A stretch of 64,000 nt of DNA from Janthinobacterium lividum (GTDB taxonomy: Bacteria > Pseudomonadota > Gammaproteobacteria > Burkholderiales > Burkholderiaceae_D): positions 186,001-250,000 of the forward strand of contig NZ_JAAOLY010000008.1 in NCBI RefSeq assembly GCF_011601275.1, read 5' to 3'. How positions within the stretch are numbered: position 1 is the stretch's first letter; each line of letters begins with the position of its first letter. Under the pieces are notes generated by a model. The model saw only the letters and a list, made by a program, of their open reading frames with translations, searched no databases and had not been told where the DNA came from. Shown here piece by piece: positions 28,961 through 39,489 of this stretch. The translations under genes were made by a program, and so were the position numbers.

Positions 28961-30448
28961 ATGATCAACGCAACTTTTCGGGAAGAGTGGTTCTCGAACA
29001 TACAAAAAAACGTCCTGGCGGGTCTGACCACCTCATTCGCCCTGGTGCCCGAATGCATCGCCTTTGCCCTCGTGGCGCAACTGAATCCCCTGATGGGCTT
29101 GTACGGCGCCTTCATCATTTGCGCATTCACGGCCATCTTTGGCGGGCGCCCCGGCATGATTTCGGGCGCGGCCGGTTCCATGGCCGTCGTCATCGTGGCG
29201 CTGGTGGCCCAGCATGGCGTGCAATATCTGCTGGCCACCGTGGTGCTGAGCGGCATCATCATGGCGCTGTTCGGCATCTTGCGCCTCGGTAAGCTGATCC
29301 GCATGGTGCCGTATCCGGTGATGCTGGGCTTTGTGAATGGCCTGGCCATCGTCATCGCCATGGCCCAGCTGGAACACTTCCGCCAGGCCACGCCGCAAGG
29401 CGAAACCTGGCTGCAAGGCGCGCCCTTGTACGTGATGAGCGCGCTGGTGCTGCTCACCATGGCCATCGTCTACATGCTGCCGCGCCTGACAAAAGCCGTG
29501 CCGCCGGCGCTGGTGGCCATCCTCGGCGTCGGCGTGCTCAGCCATTTCTTGCACTTGCCCACGCGCACCCTGGGCGACCTCGCGCATATCGCCGGCGGCT
29601 TGCCGGCCCTGCATTGGCCTACCGTGCCGCTGGATATGGCGACCTTGCACATCATCTTTCCGTATGCGGCACTGATGGCCATGGTGGGCTTGCTGGAAAC
29701 CTTGCTCACTTTTAATCTCACCGATGAGATGACTGAAACGCGGGGCCAGCCGAACCGCGAATGCATCGCCCTCGGCGCATCGAACGTCGTCTCGGGCCTG
29801 TTTGGCGGCATGGGCGGTTGCGCCATGATCGGGCAGACCATGATCAACCTGAGTTCGGGCGGCCGCTCGCGCCTGTCGGGCGTGACGGCCGGCGTGATGA
29901 TTTTATTGTTCATCCTGTTCCTGTCGCCGCTGATCGAACGCATCCCGCTGGCCGCCCTGGTCGGCGTGATGTTCGTCGTGGCGCAGCAGACGTTTGCCTG
30001 GGGCTCCTTGCGCGTGCTGGGCAAGGTGCCGCTGCAGGATGCGCTGGTGATCGTTGCCGTGACGGTGATCACCGTGTTTACGGACCTGGCGCTGGCCGTG
30101 CTGTGCGGCATCGTGATTGCCGCCTTGAATTTCGCCTGGCAACATGCGCGCGACATGCGTGCCGACATCGATGATGGTGCACAAGGCGTGCGCGTGTACC
30201 TGCCACACGGTACCCTGTTTTTCGCCTCGACCACGCATTTCCTGGAACTGTTCCAGGCGGCGACCGACCCTGCCCGCGTCATCCTCGATTGCCGGCACAT
30301 GCACATGGCCGATCACTCGGCCATCGCCGCCATCGAAGCCTTGTATGAGCGTTATGAAAAGGCGGGCAAGCACTTGCAGGTGACGCATCTGTCTCCCCGC
30401 AACCAGGCCTTGCTGCAGCGCGCGGGCGTGGATGTGAGCGTGGCGTAA
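28961..30448 (+). CDS. SulP-family anion transporter with STAS domain
   Basis: This 495-residue inner-membrane protein has about 12 hydrophobic segments from residue 16 to 395, including NVLAGLTTSFALVPECIAFALVAQLNPLMGLYG, the SulP opening. A C-terminal STAS domain (about 415-495) contains VILDCRHMHMADHSAIAAIEAL. Members carry sulfate, bicarbonate or dicarboxylates. The substrate cannot be deduced here. The start at 28961 matches the beginning of family similarity, and the frame is open 27 codons further upstream. Confidence 0.9.
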   Translation: MINATFREEWFSNIQKNVLAGLTTSFALVPECIAFALVAQLNPLMGLYGAFIICAFTAIFGGRPGMISGAAGSMAVVIVALVAQHGVQYLLATVVLSGIIMALFGILRLGKLIRMVPYPVMLGFVNGLAIVIAMAQLEHFRQATPQGETWLQGAPLYVMSALVLLTMAIVYMLPRLTKAVPPALVAILGVGVLSHFLHLPTRTLGDLAHIAGGLPALHWPTVPLDMATLHIIFPYAALMAMVGLLETLLTFNLTDEMTETRGQPNRECIALGASNVVSGLFGGMGGCAMIGQTMINLSSGGRSRLSGVTAGVMILLFILFLSPLIERIPLAALVGVMFVVAQQTFAWGSLRVLGKVPLQDALVIVAVTVITVFTDLALAVLCGIVIAALNFAWQHARDMRADIDDGAQGVRVYLPHGTLFFASTTHFLELFQAATDPARVILDCRHMHMADHSAIAAIEALYERYEKAGKHLQVTHLSPRNQALLQRAGVDVSVA

Positions 30449-30481
30449 AATATGGGATTGTTGAATGTCTGTGGAGTGTGA

Positions 30482-30934
30482 ATGCTGTCGTACGAACAAG
30501 AGCAATTATTGCAGCAAAGCCAGACGGCTTTTGATGCCTACTATGACGCGCTGGGCGCGTCGCTGGTGAACTTTGTCGAGCGCCTGGGCATCCAGCCGGC
30601 GCACGAAGTGTTGACGAACGCGGCCGAATACTTGCCGTACATCGATGCGGCCATGCGCACCATCGTCATCCGCGACGAAAGCTGGCAATGGGTGAAAACC
30701 ATGCTCGGCTACTTTATCGGCGAATACTTCGTGCAGGGTCATGCGGGCTGCTGGTATGTGGAAACGCGGGCGGAATCGCCGCATTTTTGCCGCACCATGG
30801 TGGGCGGCTTCGAGCATGGCTTGCCGGCGGACGCCGCCATCGATCCGGAGGCGCTGGCGCTGGAATTTCTGGGGCAATCCGTGCCGCGCGAGCTGGCGGC
30901 ACTGATCGCCCAAGCGCAAGCCCGCGCGGCTTGA
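30482..30934 (+). CDS. Conserved hypothetical protein, 150 residues
   Basis: I do not recognise this family. The protein is acidic, mainly helical in appearance and has no signal peptide or membrane helix. It has several aromatic residues around 60-90 (ESWQWVKTMLGYFIGEYF) and single cysteines at about 89 and 102. Base composition is like its neighbours, so it looks native. It starts 33 bases after the SulP gene with a GGAGTG ribosome site and may be co-transcribed. Confidence 0.75.
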   Translation: MLSYEQEQLLQQSQTAFDAYYDALGASLVNFVERLGIQPAHEVLTNAAEYLPYIDAAMRTIVIRDESWQWVKTMLGYFIGEYFVQGHAGCWYVETRAESPHFCRTMVGGFEHGLPADAAIDPEALALEFLGQSVPRELAALIAQAQARAA

Positions 30935-30959
30935 TGCCGCAGGGCTTGCTGAAGAAAAT

Positions 30960-32666
30960 TTAAAACTCTTCCCACTCGCCTTCGGCGGGAGCCGTTGCCT
31001 TGCTGCTGGTGCGCGTCACCGGCAGGCGCAGGGCAGGGGCCGAGGCCTTGCGGGCTGGTGCGACTGGCGCTGCCGGCACGCTGCGCTGTGCCGCTTTCAC
31101 GCTGAAACGGTCGGTAGCCGCCGCGTTGGCGTCCAGGCGGAAGACGCTGACTACCTGCGCCAGTTCGCTCGCCTGTTCCTGCATCGCTTCAGCCGCTGCC
31201 GACGCTTCTTCCACCAGCGCCGCATTTTGCTGGGTCACCTGGTCCATTTCGGAAATGGCCTGGTTGACTTGCTCGATGCCCGCGCTCTGCTCTTCGCTGG
31301 CGTTGCTGATCTCGCTCATGATGGACGTGACGAAGGCTATGCTTTGCACGATTTCTTCCATCGTCTTGCCGGCCTTGTCGACCAGGTCGGTGCCCACGTC
31401 GACTTTTTGCACGGAGTCGTCGATCAAGCCCTTGATCTCTTTCGCCGCTGCCGCCGAGCGCTGCGCCAGGTTGCGTACCTCGGTGGCCACGACGGCAAAG
31501 CCGCGGCCCTGTTCGCCGGCGCGCGCCGCTTCCACGGCCGCGTTCAGGGCCAGGATGTTGGTCTGGAAGGCGATGCCATCGATGACGGAAATGATGTCGA
31601 CGATTTTCTTCGACGAGGTATTGATCTCGCTCATGGTGGCGACCACTTCGGCCACCACGGCGCCGCCGCGGCTGGCGATGCCGGCCGCATCGCCGGCCAG
31701 TTTATTCGCCTGGCGCGCATTGTCGGCGTTCTGTTTTACTGTCGAGGTCAATTCTTCCATCGACGAGGCCGTTTCTTCCAGCGAACTGGCTTGTTGTTCC
31801 GTGCGCGACGACAAGTCCTGGTTGCCGGCGGCGATTTCGGCCGATGCCGTGGCGATGGTGTCGGTGCCGCTGCGCACTTGGCCCACGATGCCGACGAGGC
31901 TGTCGTTCATGGTTTTCAGGGCGTGCATCAGCTGGCCCGTTTCATCGCGGCCTTGCGCAATGATGGTGCTGGTCAGATCGCCCGCTGCCACGGTTTCCGC
32001 CACTTTCACGGCGGCGCGGATGGGGCCGGTAATCGAGCGCGTTATCCACCACGCGAAGCCGATGCCCATCAGTACGGCCAGCACGCCCATGGTGATCAGG
32101 AAAATGCGGGTGCCGCTGTAGGCTTCGATGATGCTGTTGCCGACGCCGTCGGCCGCCTTGATCTGCATGCCGGCAAAGCGCTTGACTTCGGCCAGGTAGG
32201 CCACGGTGATCGGTGCGACCTCTTTGTCGAACACGACCTTGGCGCCCGCCATGTCGCCGTCGGCCTTCATCTTGAAGGCGCGTGCGCGCGTCGTCACGTA
32301 GTCGGTGCGCACCTTGCGCACGACCTTGAATTGCTCGATCACGGCCGGGTTGAGCAAAGAGGCGACGATGTCGTCCTGCAGCTTGCTGGAACGCTCGGCA
32401 TCGACCTTCAAGTCTTCCTCGATCTTGGCGCGCACGATGGGGTCGGTGATCTCGAACGAGGCGACGCCGCGCACGCTGTTGAGTTCAATGATTTTCGACC
32501 ATTCGGCCACCATGCGCTGGTTCTTGATGCTGGTATTGATGAGGCGGTAAGTCAGGTCGCTGGCCGTTTGCATGCGCACGAGGGCGGTGATGGTCAAGGC
32601 GGCAAGCAACAGCAATACGACAGCAAAGCCGACGCCAAGGCGGCTGCCGATGTTCAGGTTTTTCAT
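30960..32666 (-). CDS. Methyl-accepting chemotaxis protein, class with C-terminal tether
   Basis: This 568-residue inner-membrane chemoreceptor has a first membrane helix at about 10-32, a periplasmic four-helix-bundle-type sensor (about 33-190), a second helix (about 190-212), HAMP (about 213-265) and a long coiled-coil signalling domain. The hairpin tip [23 protein letters not shown] is at about 370. The extreme C-terminus reads EWEEF, like the NWETF pentapeptide that docks CheR and CheB. The ligand is unknown. Confidence 0.95.
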   Translation of the reverse strand: MKNLNIGSRLGVGFAVVLLLLAALTITALVRMQTASDLTYRLINTSIKNQRMVAEWSKIIELNSVRGVASFEITDPIVRAKIEEDLKVDAERSSKLQDDIVASLLNPAVIEQFKVVRKVRTDYVTTRARAFKMKADGDMAGAKVVFDKEVAPITVAYLAEVKRFAGMQIKAADGVGNSIIEAYSGTRIFLITMGVLAVLMGIGFAWWITRSITGPIRAAVKVAETVAAGDLTSTIIAQGRDETGQLMHALKTMNDSLVGIVGQVRSGTDTIATASAEIAAGNQDLSSRTEQQASSLEETASSMEELTSTVKQNADNARQANKLAGDAAGIASRGGAVVAEVVATMSEINTSSKKIVDIISVIDGIAFQTNILALNAAVEAARAGEQGRGFAVVATEVRNLAQRSAAAAKEIKGLIDDSVQKVDVGTDLVDKAGKTMEEIVQSIAFVTSIMSEISNASEEQSAGIEQVNQAISEMDQVTQQNAALVEEASAAAEAMQEQASELAQVVSVFRLDANAAATDRFSVKAAQRSVPAAPVAPARKASAPALRLPVTRTSSKATAPAEGEWEEF

Positions 32667-33051
32667 GTAATTCCTAACAGTTTAATAGTCATGATCGCCG
32701 CCGCCAGCAGGGGCGGACAGGCGCCGCAAGGCGCAGGGGATCGGGGTCTTCGGGTGCCGCGTGATGGCTGTGCGGCGCGCCGCGCTGAGCGTGGCGTTGG
32801 AGGTGAAGCAAGGGGCTCGTCGGTCAGGCTGACCGCTGCCCAGCAAGCCGCAAGTATAGCATTGACGCAGAGAAATAGTTTTTCAAAGCAATTTTAATTA
32901 TTTTTTGATATTGATTTCCTGTTGTGTTTTTACATCAAGTACCTAGTCCATAAGTACTATCACTTACAGAAGTGCTTACTTTATGCAGGTTTGCCTGATA
33001 AAATAATAATAATGATAATCATTCGTATTAAAAAATCGACCAGGGAATTGT
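32667..33051. other. Divergent control region between chemoreceptor and TonB receptor
   Basis: This 385-base gap has no supported gene. The right half (from about 32865) is AT-rich and ends in a Fur box. The left half is GC-rich and presumably holds the chemoreceptor promoter, which I could not place. Confidence 0.7.
33008..33026 (+). promoter_or_regulatory. Fur box upstream of TonB receptor
   Basis: The 19-base site matches the consensus GATAATGATAATCATTATC at 15 of 19 positions, with the central GATAATCATT intact. It ends 25 bases before the receptor ATG. Confidence 0.8.
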
Positions 33052-35202
33052 ATGCAGCAACGTCGCAAGCCAGGATTCAAACCGATCACCATCGCCGTAT
33101 TGGGCGCCTTGACCTTGGGCGCCACGCCATTGGCGGTCTGGGCGCAGGAAAGCTTGCCCGCCGTTACCGTCACGGCGTCGAAGGACAAGGATGGCTATGT
33201 CGCCGCCACCTCGGCCAGCGGCACCAAGACGGAAATGGCCCTGCGCGACGTGCCGCAGACGATCAACGTGGTGCCGGCCGCCGTCATCCGCGACCAGAAC
33301 GCCATGTCGATCCAGGACATCATGAAGAATATCCCCGGCGTGGGCTTGTCCACGGGCGACGGCCAGCGCGACCAGGTGTTCATCCGCGGCTTCACGGCCA
33401 TCGGCGACCAGTTCGTCGACGGCTTCCGCGATGACGCGCTGTATTTCCGCGACCTGTCGAACGTGGAGCGCCTGGAAGTGATCAAGGGGCCGGCCGCCGT
33501 GCTGTACGGCCGCGGTTCCTCGGGCGGCCTGGTCAACCGCATCACCAAGAAGCCGGGCGTGGACATCACGGACGTGGCCCTGAGCCTGACCAACACAAAA
33601 GGACGCCGCGGCGAAGTCGACGCGGGCCGTGTCGGCGAGACGGTGGACTGGCGCTTCACGGGCGCGCGCGAATTGTCGGACAGCTACCGCGACCAGCAAT
33701 TCATCAACCGTACGGCGCTGTCGCCCTCCGTCGCCATCCGCCTCTCCAGCGCCACCAAATTGCTGCTGCAGGGCGATTACCTGGAAGACCGCCGCCTGAC
33801 GGACTTCGGCATCCCGTCCTACCAGGGCCGTCCCGTCGCCGTCGATGCGCGCACCTATTTTGGCGCCGCCAACGCCCGCGATGCGGATTTCAGCCAGTCG
33901 CGCGTGGTCTCCACGGCCGCCACCCTGACGCACAAGTTCAGCGATAGCTTGTCGCTGCGCAATGCCTTCCGCTACTACGATTACCACCTGGACCGCAACA
34001 ACACGAATATTTCCGGCAACGTCAACGAAGTCAAGGGCACGATGAGCCTGGGCCACGCCAAGCTGAACCGCGACGAAAGCGGCTGGTTCAACCAGACGGA
34101 GCTCACGCAAAAGCTGGTCACGGGCAGCCTGCGCCACGAAGTGCTGTACGGCGCCGAGTTCGGCAAGCAAAACAAGGATGCGTCGAGCTGGGCCTCGACC
34201 GTGGTGGCGACGAATGTGTCGATCTTCAATCCCGTTTTGCCGCAAGTCAACCGCAGCAAGCTGGGCGCGCGCGGCGATACTTTCGGCACCTACGACACGG
34301 CGGCCGCGTACGTGCAGGACGCCTTGAGCATCAGCGACGAGTGGAAGGCGCTGGCCGGCCTGCGCTATGACCGCTACAAGCAGCAGTCGCGCCTGGCCAA
34401 TGCGCTTGGCGTGACGACGGCTGACCTGTCGCGCACGGATTCGGCCTACAGCCCCCGCGCCGGCCTCGTCTGGCAACCGAGCGCCGTGCAATCGTACTAC
34501 GCGTCGTGGAGCCGCTCGTTCCAGCCGAGCGGGGAAAACTTCGCCCTGGCCGCCAACAATGCCGACCTGTCGCCGGAAACCACGCGCAACACGGAAGTGG
34601 GCGCCAAATATGACTTGTGGGGCGGCCGCGCCAACGCCACCGTGTCGCTGTTCCGTCTGGAGCGCGACAATATCAAGACCAGCGACCCGATCACGAACCG
34701 CATCGTGCCCGTCGGCACGCAGCGCACGGATGGCCTGGAACTGACCTTCAACGCGGACTTGCACGATGGCTGGAAAATGATGGCCGGCTACGCTTACCTG
34801 GACGCCACCATCACCGACTCCATCGCCGTCGACCGCAGCGTGAATGTTCCCGGCACGACGACGGCCAGCGCCGTCGCCATCAAGGGCAAGCGCGCCACCC
34901 TGACGGCGCGCAACATGGCCAATCTGTGGCTGACGAAAGACCTGGGTCACGGCTTCACGGTGGGCGGCGGCGCGAATGCCGTCGGCAGCCGCTTTGCCAA
35001 TCCAGGCAACACCGTCGTGCTGCCAGGCTACGTGACGGCCGACGTCATGGCTGCGTACCGCACGGGCCGCTATGAAGTGCAGCTGAACGTCAACAACATC
35101 GGCGACACGCGCTACATCGTGTCGGGCCACGGTTCCAGCCCGAACCTGAGCTTGCCGGGCGCGCCGCGCAACGTGGCGCTGACCTTGCGCTACAGCCTGT
35201 AA
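33052..35202 (+). CDS. TonB-dependent siderophore receptor (catecholate/Fiu-like)
   Basis: The 716-residue outer-membrane receptor has a signal peptide ending at VWAQ (about residue 28) and a TonB-box region LPAVTVTASKD. The plug (about 60-170) contains RDVPQTINVV, FIRGF and LEVIKGPAAVLYGRGSSGG, and the 22-strand barrel ends in NVALTLRYSL. The plug wording resembles Fiu/CfrA-like catecholate receptors, but the ligand is an inference. The Fur box at 33008-33026 implies repression by iron. No tonB or exbB gene is near. Confidence 0.93.
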   Translation: MQQRRKPGFKPITIAVLGALTLGATPLAVWAQESLPAVTVTASKDKDGYVAATSASGTKTEMALRDVPQTINVVPAAVIRDQNAMSIQDIMKNIPGVGLSTGDGQRDQVFIRGFTAIGDQFVDGFRDDALYFRDLSNVERLEVIKGPAAVLYGRGSSGGLVNRITKKPGVDITDVALSLTNTKGRRGEVDAGRVGETVDWRFTGARELSDSYRDQQFINRTALSPSVAIRLSSATKLLLQGDYLEDRRLTDFGIPSYQGRPVAVDARTYFGAANARDADFSQSRVVSTAATLTHKFSDSLSLRNAFRYYDYHLDRNNTNISGNVNEVKGTMSLGHAKLNRDESGWFNQTELTQKLVTGSLRHEVLYGAEFGKQNKDASSWASTVVATNVSIFNPVLPQVNRSKLGARGDTFGTYDTAAAYVQDALSISDEWKALAGLRYDRYKQQSRLANALGVTTADLSRTDSAYSPRAGLVWQPSAVQSYYASWSRSFQPSGENFALAANNADLSPETTRNTEVGAKYDLWGGRANATVSLFRLERDNIKTSDPITNRIVPVGTQRTDGLELTFNADLHDGWKMMAGYAYLDATITDSIAVDRSVNVPGTTTASAVAIKGKRATLTARNMANLWLTKDLGHGFTVGGGANAVGSRFANPGNTVVLPGYVTADVMAAYRTGRYEVQLNVNNIGDTRYIVSGHGSSPNLSLPGAPRNVALTLRYSL

Positions 35203-35216
35203 CTTTTTGCTGTCTC

Positions 35217-35247
35217 CGAAAAACCCGCTTGCGAGCGGGTTTTTTTC
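35217..35247 (+). terminator. Terminator after the TonB receptor
   Basis: ACCCGCT and AGCGGGT arms with a TGCG loop are followed by seven T, 15-45 bases after the stop. Confidence 0.92.
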
Positions 35248-35388
35248 ATGGGTGGGTAGCGAAATGCAAGTGTACCGGGCAGGCTGGCATGGTTTAGAGG
35301 AAATGTTCGGTACAGTCAAATTAATGTTGACTAAAGGAAACGTTCTCCTGCGGACTGAGCCTTGATCGGGATTGGGGGGTAAAATGCT

Positions 35389-35452
35389 GTCATACGGCAC
35401 AGGCATGGTGCTTATATCTTGATGATATGACACGACCACGACGCCGTATGAC
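35389..35452 (+). promoter_or_regulatory. Inverted-repeat 5' leader of the formate dehydrogenase operon
   Basis: A perfect 10-base inverted repeat (GTCATACGGC at 35389-35398, GCCGTATGAC at 35443-35452) encloses a smaller ATATC/GATAT hairpin (35414-35428) and is followed by TTTTATTT. A -10-like TAAAAT lies just upstream (35380-35385). It ends 31 bases before the fdnG ATG. It could be an attenuator or a ligand- or protein-binding leader. The function is unknown. Confidence 0.5.
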
Positions 35453-35483
35453 TTTTATTTACTCACATCATAGAGGCCTGAAT

Positions 35484-38400
35484 ATGGTTCAGATGTCCAG
35501 GCGCCAGTTCCTTCGGGTAACTGGCGCGACCATTGCTGGTTCCAGCCTCGCCCTGCTCGGTTTCGCACCGGGCCAGGCGATGGCGGAAGTGCGGCAATAC
35601 AAGCTGTCTCGCACGACCGAGACACGCAATACCTGTCCCTACTGTTCGGTAGGATGCGGCGTCCTGCTGTATGGGCTGGGCGACGGCGCGAAAAATGCCG
35701 TCTCCAGCATCATCCACGTGGAAGGCGATGCCGATCACCCGGTGAACCGCGGCACCCTGTGTCCGAAAGGCGCCAGCCTGGTCGATTTCATCCACAGCCC
35801 GAACCGCCTGAAAGTGCCCGAGTACCGCGCACCGGGCGGCACGGAATGGCAACCGATCTCCTGGGATGTGGCGCTCGACAAGATCGCGCGCTTGATGAAG
35901 GATGACCGCGATGCCAACCTGATCGAAAAGAATGCCGACGGCAAGACCGTCAACCGCTGGCTCTCCACCGGCATGCTGGCCGCGTCCGCCGGCAGCAACG
36001 AGGTCGGGTATCTGACCCACAAGACAGTGCGCAGCATGGGGATGCTGACCTTTGATAATCAGGCGCGTGTATGACACGGACCGACGGTGGCAGGTCTTGC
36101 CCCGACGTTTGGCCGTGGCGCGATGACGAATCATTGGGTCGATATCAAGAATGCCGACGTGATCCTGGTCATGGGCGGCAATGCAGCAGAAGCACATCCT
36201 TGCGGATTCAAATGGGTAACGGAAGCGAAGGCGCATAACAAGGCCAAGCTGATCGTTGTCGATCCGCGTTTTACCCGTACCGCATCCGTGGCAGATTACT
36301 ACTGCGCCACGCGTACCGGCACGGACATCGTCTTCCTCGGCGCGATCATCAATTATCTGCTGACGAACGACAAGATCCAGCATGAGTACGTGCGCAACTA
36401 CACGGACATGCCATTCATCGTGCGCGAAGACTATGCGTTCGAGGACGGCCTGTTCTCGGGTTTCGACAAGGAAAAAGGCAAGTACACCGACAAGGCCACC
36501 TGGGATTACGAGATCGGCGACGATGGCTATGCCAAGGTCGACCCGACCCTGGAACACCCGCGCTGCGTCTACCAGATGATGAAGAAGCATTACTCGCGCT
36601 ACACGACCGAGATGGTCGAACGTACGTGCGGCGTCTCGGCCGACAAGTTCCACAAGGTGGCGGAAGCATTGGCTTCGACCGCCGTGCCGGGACGCGCCGG
36701 TACCATCCTGTACGCGCTGGGCTGGACGCACCACTCGACGGGTGCGCAAACCATCCGCACGGGCGCCATGGTGCAGCTGTTGCTGGGCAATATGGGCATC
36801 GCCGGCGGCGGCATGAACGCCTTGCGCGGCCACTCGAACATCCAGGGCTTGACCGATCTGGGCCTGATGTCGAACTTGTTGCCGGGCTATATGACCCTGC
36901 CGAACGAGGGCGAGCAGGACTTCGACGGCTATATCGCCGCGCGCGCCACCAAGCCGCTGCGGCCGAACCAGCTCAGCTACTGGAGCAATTACCGCAAGTT
37001 CCACGTCAGCTTCATGAAGACGTGGTGGGGCGACTTTGCCACGGCGGAGAACAACTACGCCTTCGACTACCTGCCGAAACTCGACAAGCCGTATGACTTG
37101 ATGCAAGCCATCGAGAACATGCACCAAGGCAAGATGACGGGCTATATCTGCCAGGGCTTCAATGTGCTGGCGTCCGCGCCGAACAAGCAGAAGGTCACGG
37201 AAGCGTTGTCGAAGCTGAAGTTCCTCGTCATCATGGATCCGCTGGCCGTGGAAACGGGCGAATTCTGGAAGGCGCACGGGCAGTACCACGAAGTCGATCC
37301 CACCAAGATCATGACGGAAGTGTTCCGCCTGCCGACCAGCTGTTTCGCCGAAGAACGCGGTTCGCTGGTCAGCTCCTCGCGCGTCTTGCAGTGGCACTGG
37401 CAGGCGGCCGAACCGCCAGGCCAGGCGCGCAGCGACCTGGAAATCATGTCGGGTCTGTTCCTGCGCATGCGTGCCATGTACCAGAAAGAGGGCGGCAAGT
37501 TCCCCGATCCGATTCTAAACCTGACGTGGAATTATGCGCAGCCGCATAACCCGCAGCCGGAAGAAATCGCCCGCGAATTCAACGGCCGTGCGCTGGCCGA
37601 CTTGTACGATCCGAAGGATCCGACCAAGCTGCTGGTCAAAAAGGGCGAGCAGCTGGCCTCGTTTGCGCAATTGCGCGACGATGGCACGACCACCAGCGGT
37701 TGCTGGATTTTCGCCGGCAGCTGGACGCAGGCGGGCAACCAGATGGGACGGCGCGACAATAGCGACCCTACCGGCATCGGCCAGACCCTGGGCTGGGCCT
37801 GGGCGTGGCCGGCGAACCGCCGCGTGCTGTACAACCGCGCTTCGTGCGACTTGAAGGGCAAGCCTTTCGACCCGACCCGTAAACTCATCGAATGGAATGG
37901 CACGAACTGGAGCGGGGCCGATATTCCCGACTTCAAGGTCGATGAACCGCCGGAAAACGGCATGGGTCCGTTCATCATGCTGGGCGAGGGCGTGGCGCGC
38001 TTCTTTGCGCGCGGCGCCATGGCCGAAGGACCGTTCCCCGAGCATTACGAGCCGTTCGAAAATCCGCTGGGCTACAACCCCATGCATCCGAAAAACCCGC
38101 AAGCAACCAGCAATCCGGCTGCGCGCGTGTTTGCCGATGACCGGAAAATGTTCGGCACGCATGAGGAATATCCGCATGTGGCGACCAGCTACCGCCTGAC
38201 CGAGCATTTCCATTACTGGACCAAGCATGCGCGCCTGAATGCCATCATCCAGCCGCAGCAATTCGTTGAAATCGGCGAAGAGCTGGCCAAGAGCATCGGC
38301 GTCGTTGCCGGTGGCGAGGTGCGCGTCAGTTCCAAGCGGGGCCACATCATCGCCAAGGCCGTCGTCACCAAGCGCATCAAGGCCTTGATGATCGAGGGCA

Positions 38401-38555
38401 AGCCGGTGCATACCGTGGGCCTGCCGCTGCACTGGGGCTTCACGGGCGTGGCCAAGCCGGGGTATCTGATCAATACCCTGACACCGGGCGTGGGGGATGC
38501 GAATTCGCAAACGCCGGAATTCAAGTCCTTCCTCGTGAAGGTGGAAAAAGCATGA
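35484..38555 (+). CDS. fdnG: Formate dehydrogenase-N/O alpha subunit, selenoprotein (in-frame UGA = Sec)
   Basis: Read through the TGA at 36072-36074 as selenocysteine, the protein has 1023 residues with Sec at position 197, flanked by ARV and [15 protein letters not shown]. This is the FdnG/FdoG active site. A Tat signal ([11 protein letters not shown]) exports it. The 4Fe-4S motif CPYCSVGCG (about 53-61) and CPKG follow. It oxidises formate with a bis-molybdopterin cofactor (Mo or W) in the periplasm. A SECIS hairpin follows the UGA. Start at 35484 with GAGG at 35473-35476. fdnH follows 13 bases later. Confidence 0.97.
36072..36118 (+). promoter_or_regulatory. SECIS element for selenocysteine insertion in fdnG
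   Basis: Immediately after the UGA, GGCA (36089-36092) and TGCC (36098-36101) form a short stem closing the loop GGTCT (36093-36097). Below it G87, G86 and C85 pair with C102, C103 and G104, leaving T88 bulged. Counted from the U of UGA this is position 17, with G23 and U24 in the loop. These are the three features SelB needs in E. coli. Confidence 0.92.
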
Positions 38556-38568
38556 TGGGAGCTCAATA

Positions 38569-39489
38569 ATGGCACTGCAATCCTTAGATATCCGGCGCCT
38601 GTCGGCTACCACGGTGACCCCGCCGCAAGCACGCAGCCCGGTGACGGGCACCGTGGCCAAGCTGATCGATGTGTCGAAATGCATCGGCTGCAAGGCTTGC
38701 CAGACGGCGTGCATGGAATGGAACGACTTGCGTGACGAAGTCGGCGAAAACCATGGCACCTATGACAATCCGACGGACCTGACGCCGCAATCGTGGACGG
38801 TGATGCGTTTTGCCGAACACGAAAACAACGACGGCAACCTTGAGTGGCTGATCCGCAAGGATGGCTGCATGCACTGCGAGGACCCGGGCTGTCTGAAAGC
38901 CTGTCCGGCGCCGGGCGCCATCGTGCAGTACACGAACGGCATCGTGGACTTCCACCAGGAAAACTGCATCGGCTGCGGTTACTGCGTGGCCGGCTGTCCT
39001 TTCGACGTGCCCCGCATTTCGAAAAAGGACGACCGCGCTTACAAGTGCACCTTGTGCTCGGACCGCGTGGCCGTGGGCCAGGAACCTGCCTGCGTGAAAA
39101 CCTGCCCGACGGGCGCCATCGTGTTCGGCACCAAGGAGGACATGAAGGTCCATGCGGAAGAGCGCATTGTCGACCTGAAGTCGCGCGGTTTCGAGAACGC
39201 GGGCCTGTACGATCCGCTGGGCGTGGGCGGTACGCACGTGATGTACGTGCTGCACCATGCCGACAAGCCGAAGCTGTATTCGAACTTGCCGGAACGCCCG
39301 CGCATCAGCCCGATGGTGGGCTTCTGGAAGGGCTGGTCCAAGCCGCTGGCGGTGGCCGGCATGGCCGCCACGGCCCTGGCTGGCTTCTTCCATTACACGC
39401 GTGTCGGTCCGAACGAAGTGAGCAAGGAAGAGGAGCACGAAGCGCTGGAAGAGGCCAAGCGCATCAAGGAGGAACAGCATGAATCCTAG
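38569..39489 (+). CDS. fdnH: Formate dehydrogenase iron-sulfur beta subunit
   Basis: This 306-residue electron-transfer subunit carries four 4Fe-4S clusters. Cysteine groups include [15 protein letters not shown] (about 38-50), [26 protein letters not shown] and [22 protein letters not shown] single membrane helix (about 258-280) near the C-terminus anchors it, with a charged tail after it. It passes electrons from FdnG to the cytochrome subunit. It overlaps fdnI by 11 bases. Confidence 0.97.
   Translation: MALQSLDIRRLSATTVTPPQARSPVTGTVAKLIDVSKCIGCKACQTACMEWNDLRDEVGENHGTYDNPTDLTPQSWTVMRFAEHENNDGNLEWLIRKDGCMHCEDPGCLKACPAPGAIVQYTNGIVDFHQENCIGCGYCVAGCPFDVPRISKKDDRAYKCTLCSDRVAVGQEPACVKTCPTGAIVFGTKEDMKVHAEERIVDLKSRGFENAGLYDPLGVGGTHVMYVLHHADKPKLYSNLPERPRISPMVGFWKGWSKPLAVAGMAATALAGFFHYTRVGPNEVSKEEEHEALEEAKRIKEEQHES

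Noticed and set aside
35362..35375. Possible FNR box before fdnG (TTGAT-N4-ATTGG)
   Set aside because: Only one half-site fits the consensus, and its distance to the -10-like box is wrong for activation.
36072..36074. In-frame TGA splitting the formate dehydrogenase, which could be read as a pseudogene or frameshift
   Set aside because: The stop is at the known selenocysteine position, is followed by a SECIS with the expected bases, and selA, selB and selC lie downstream.
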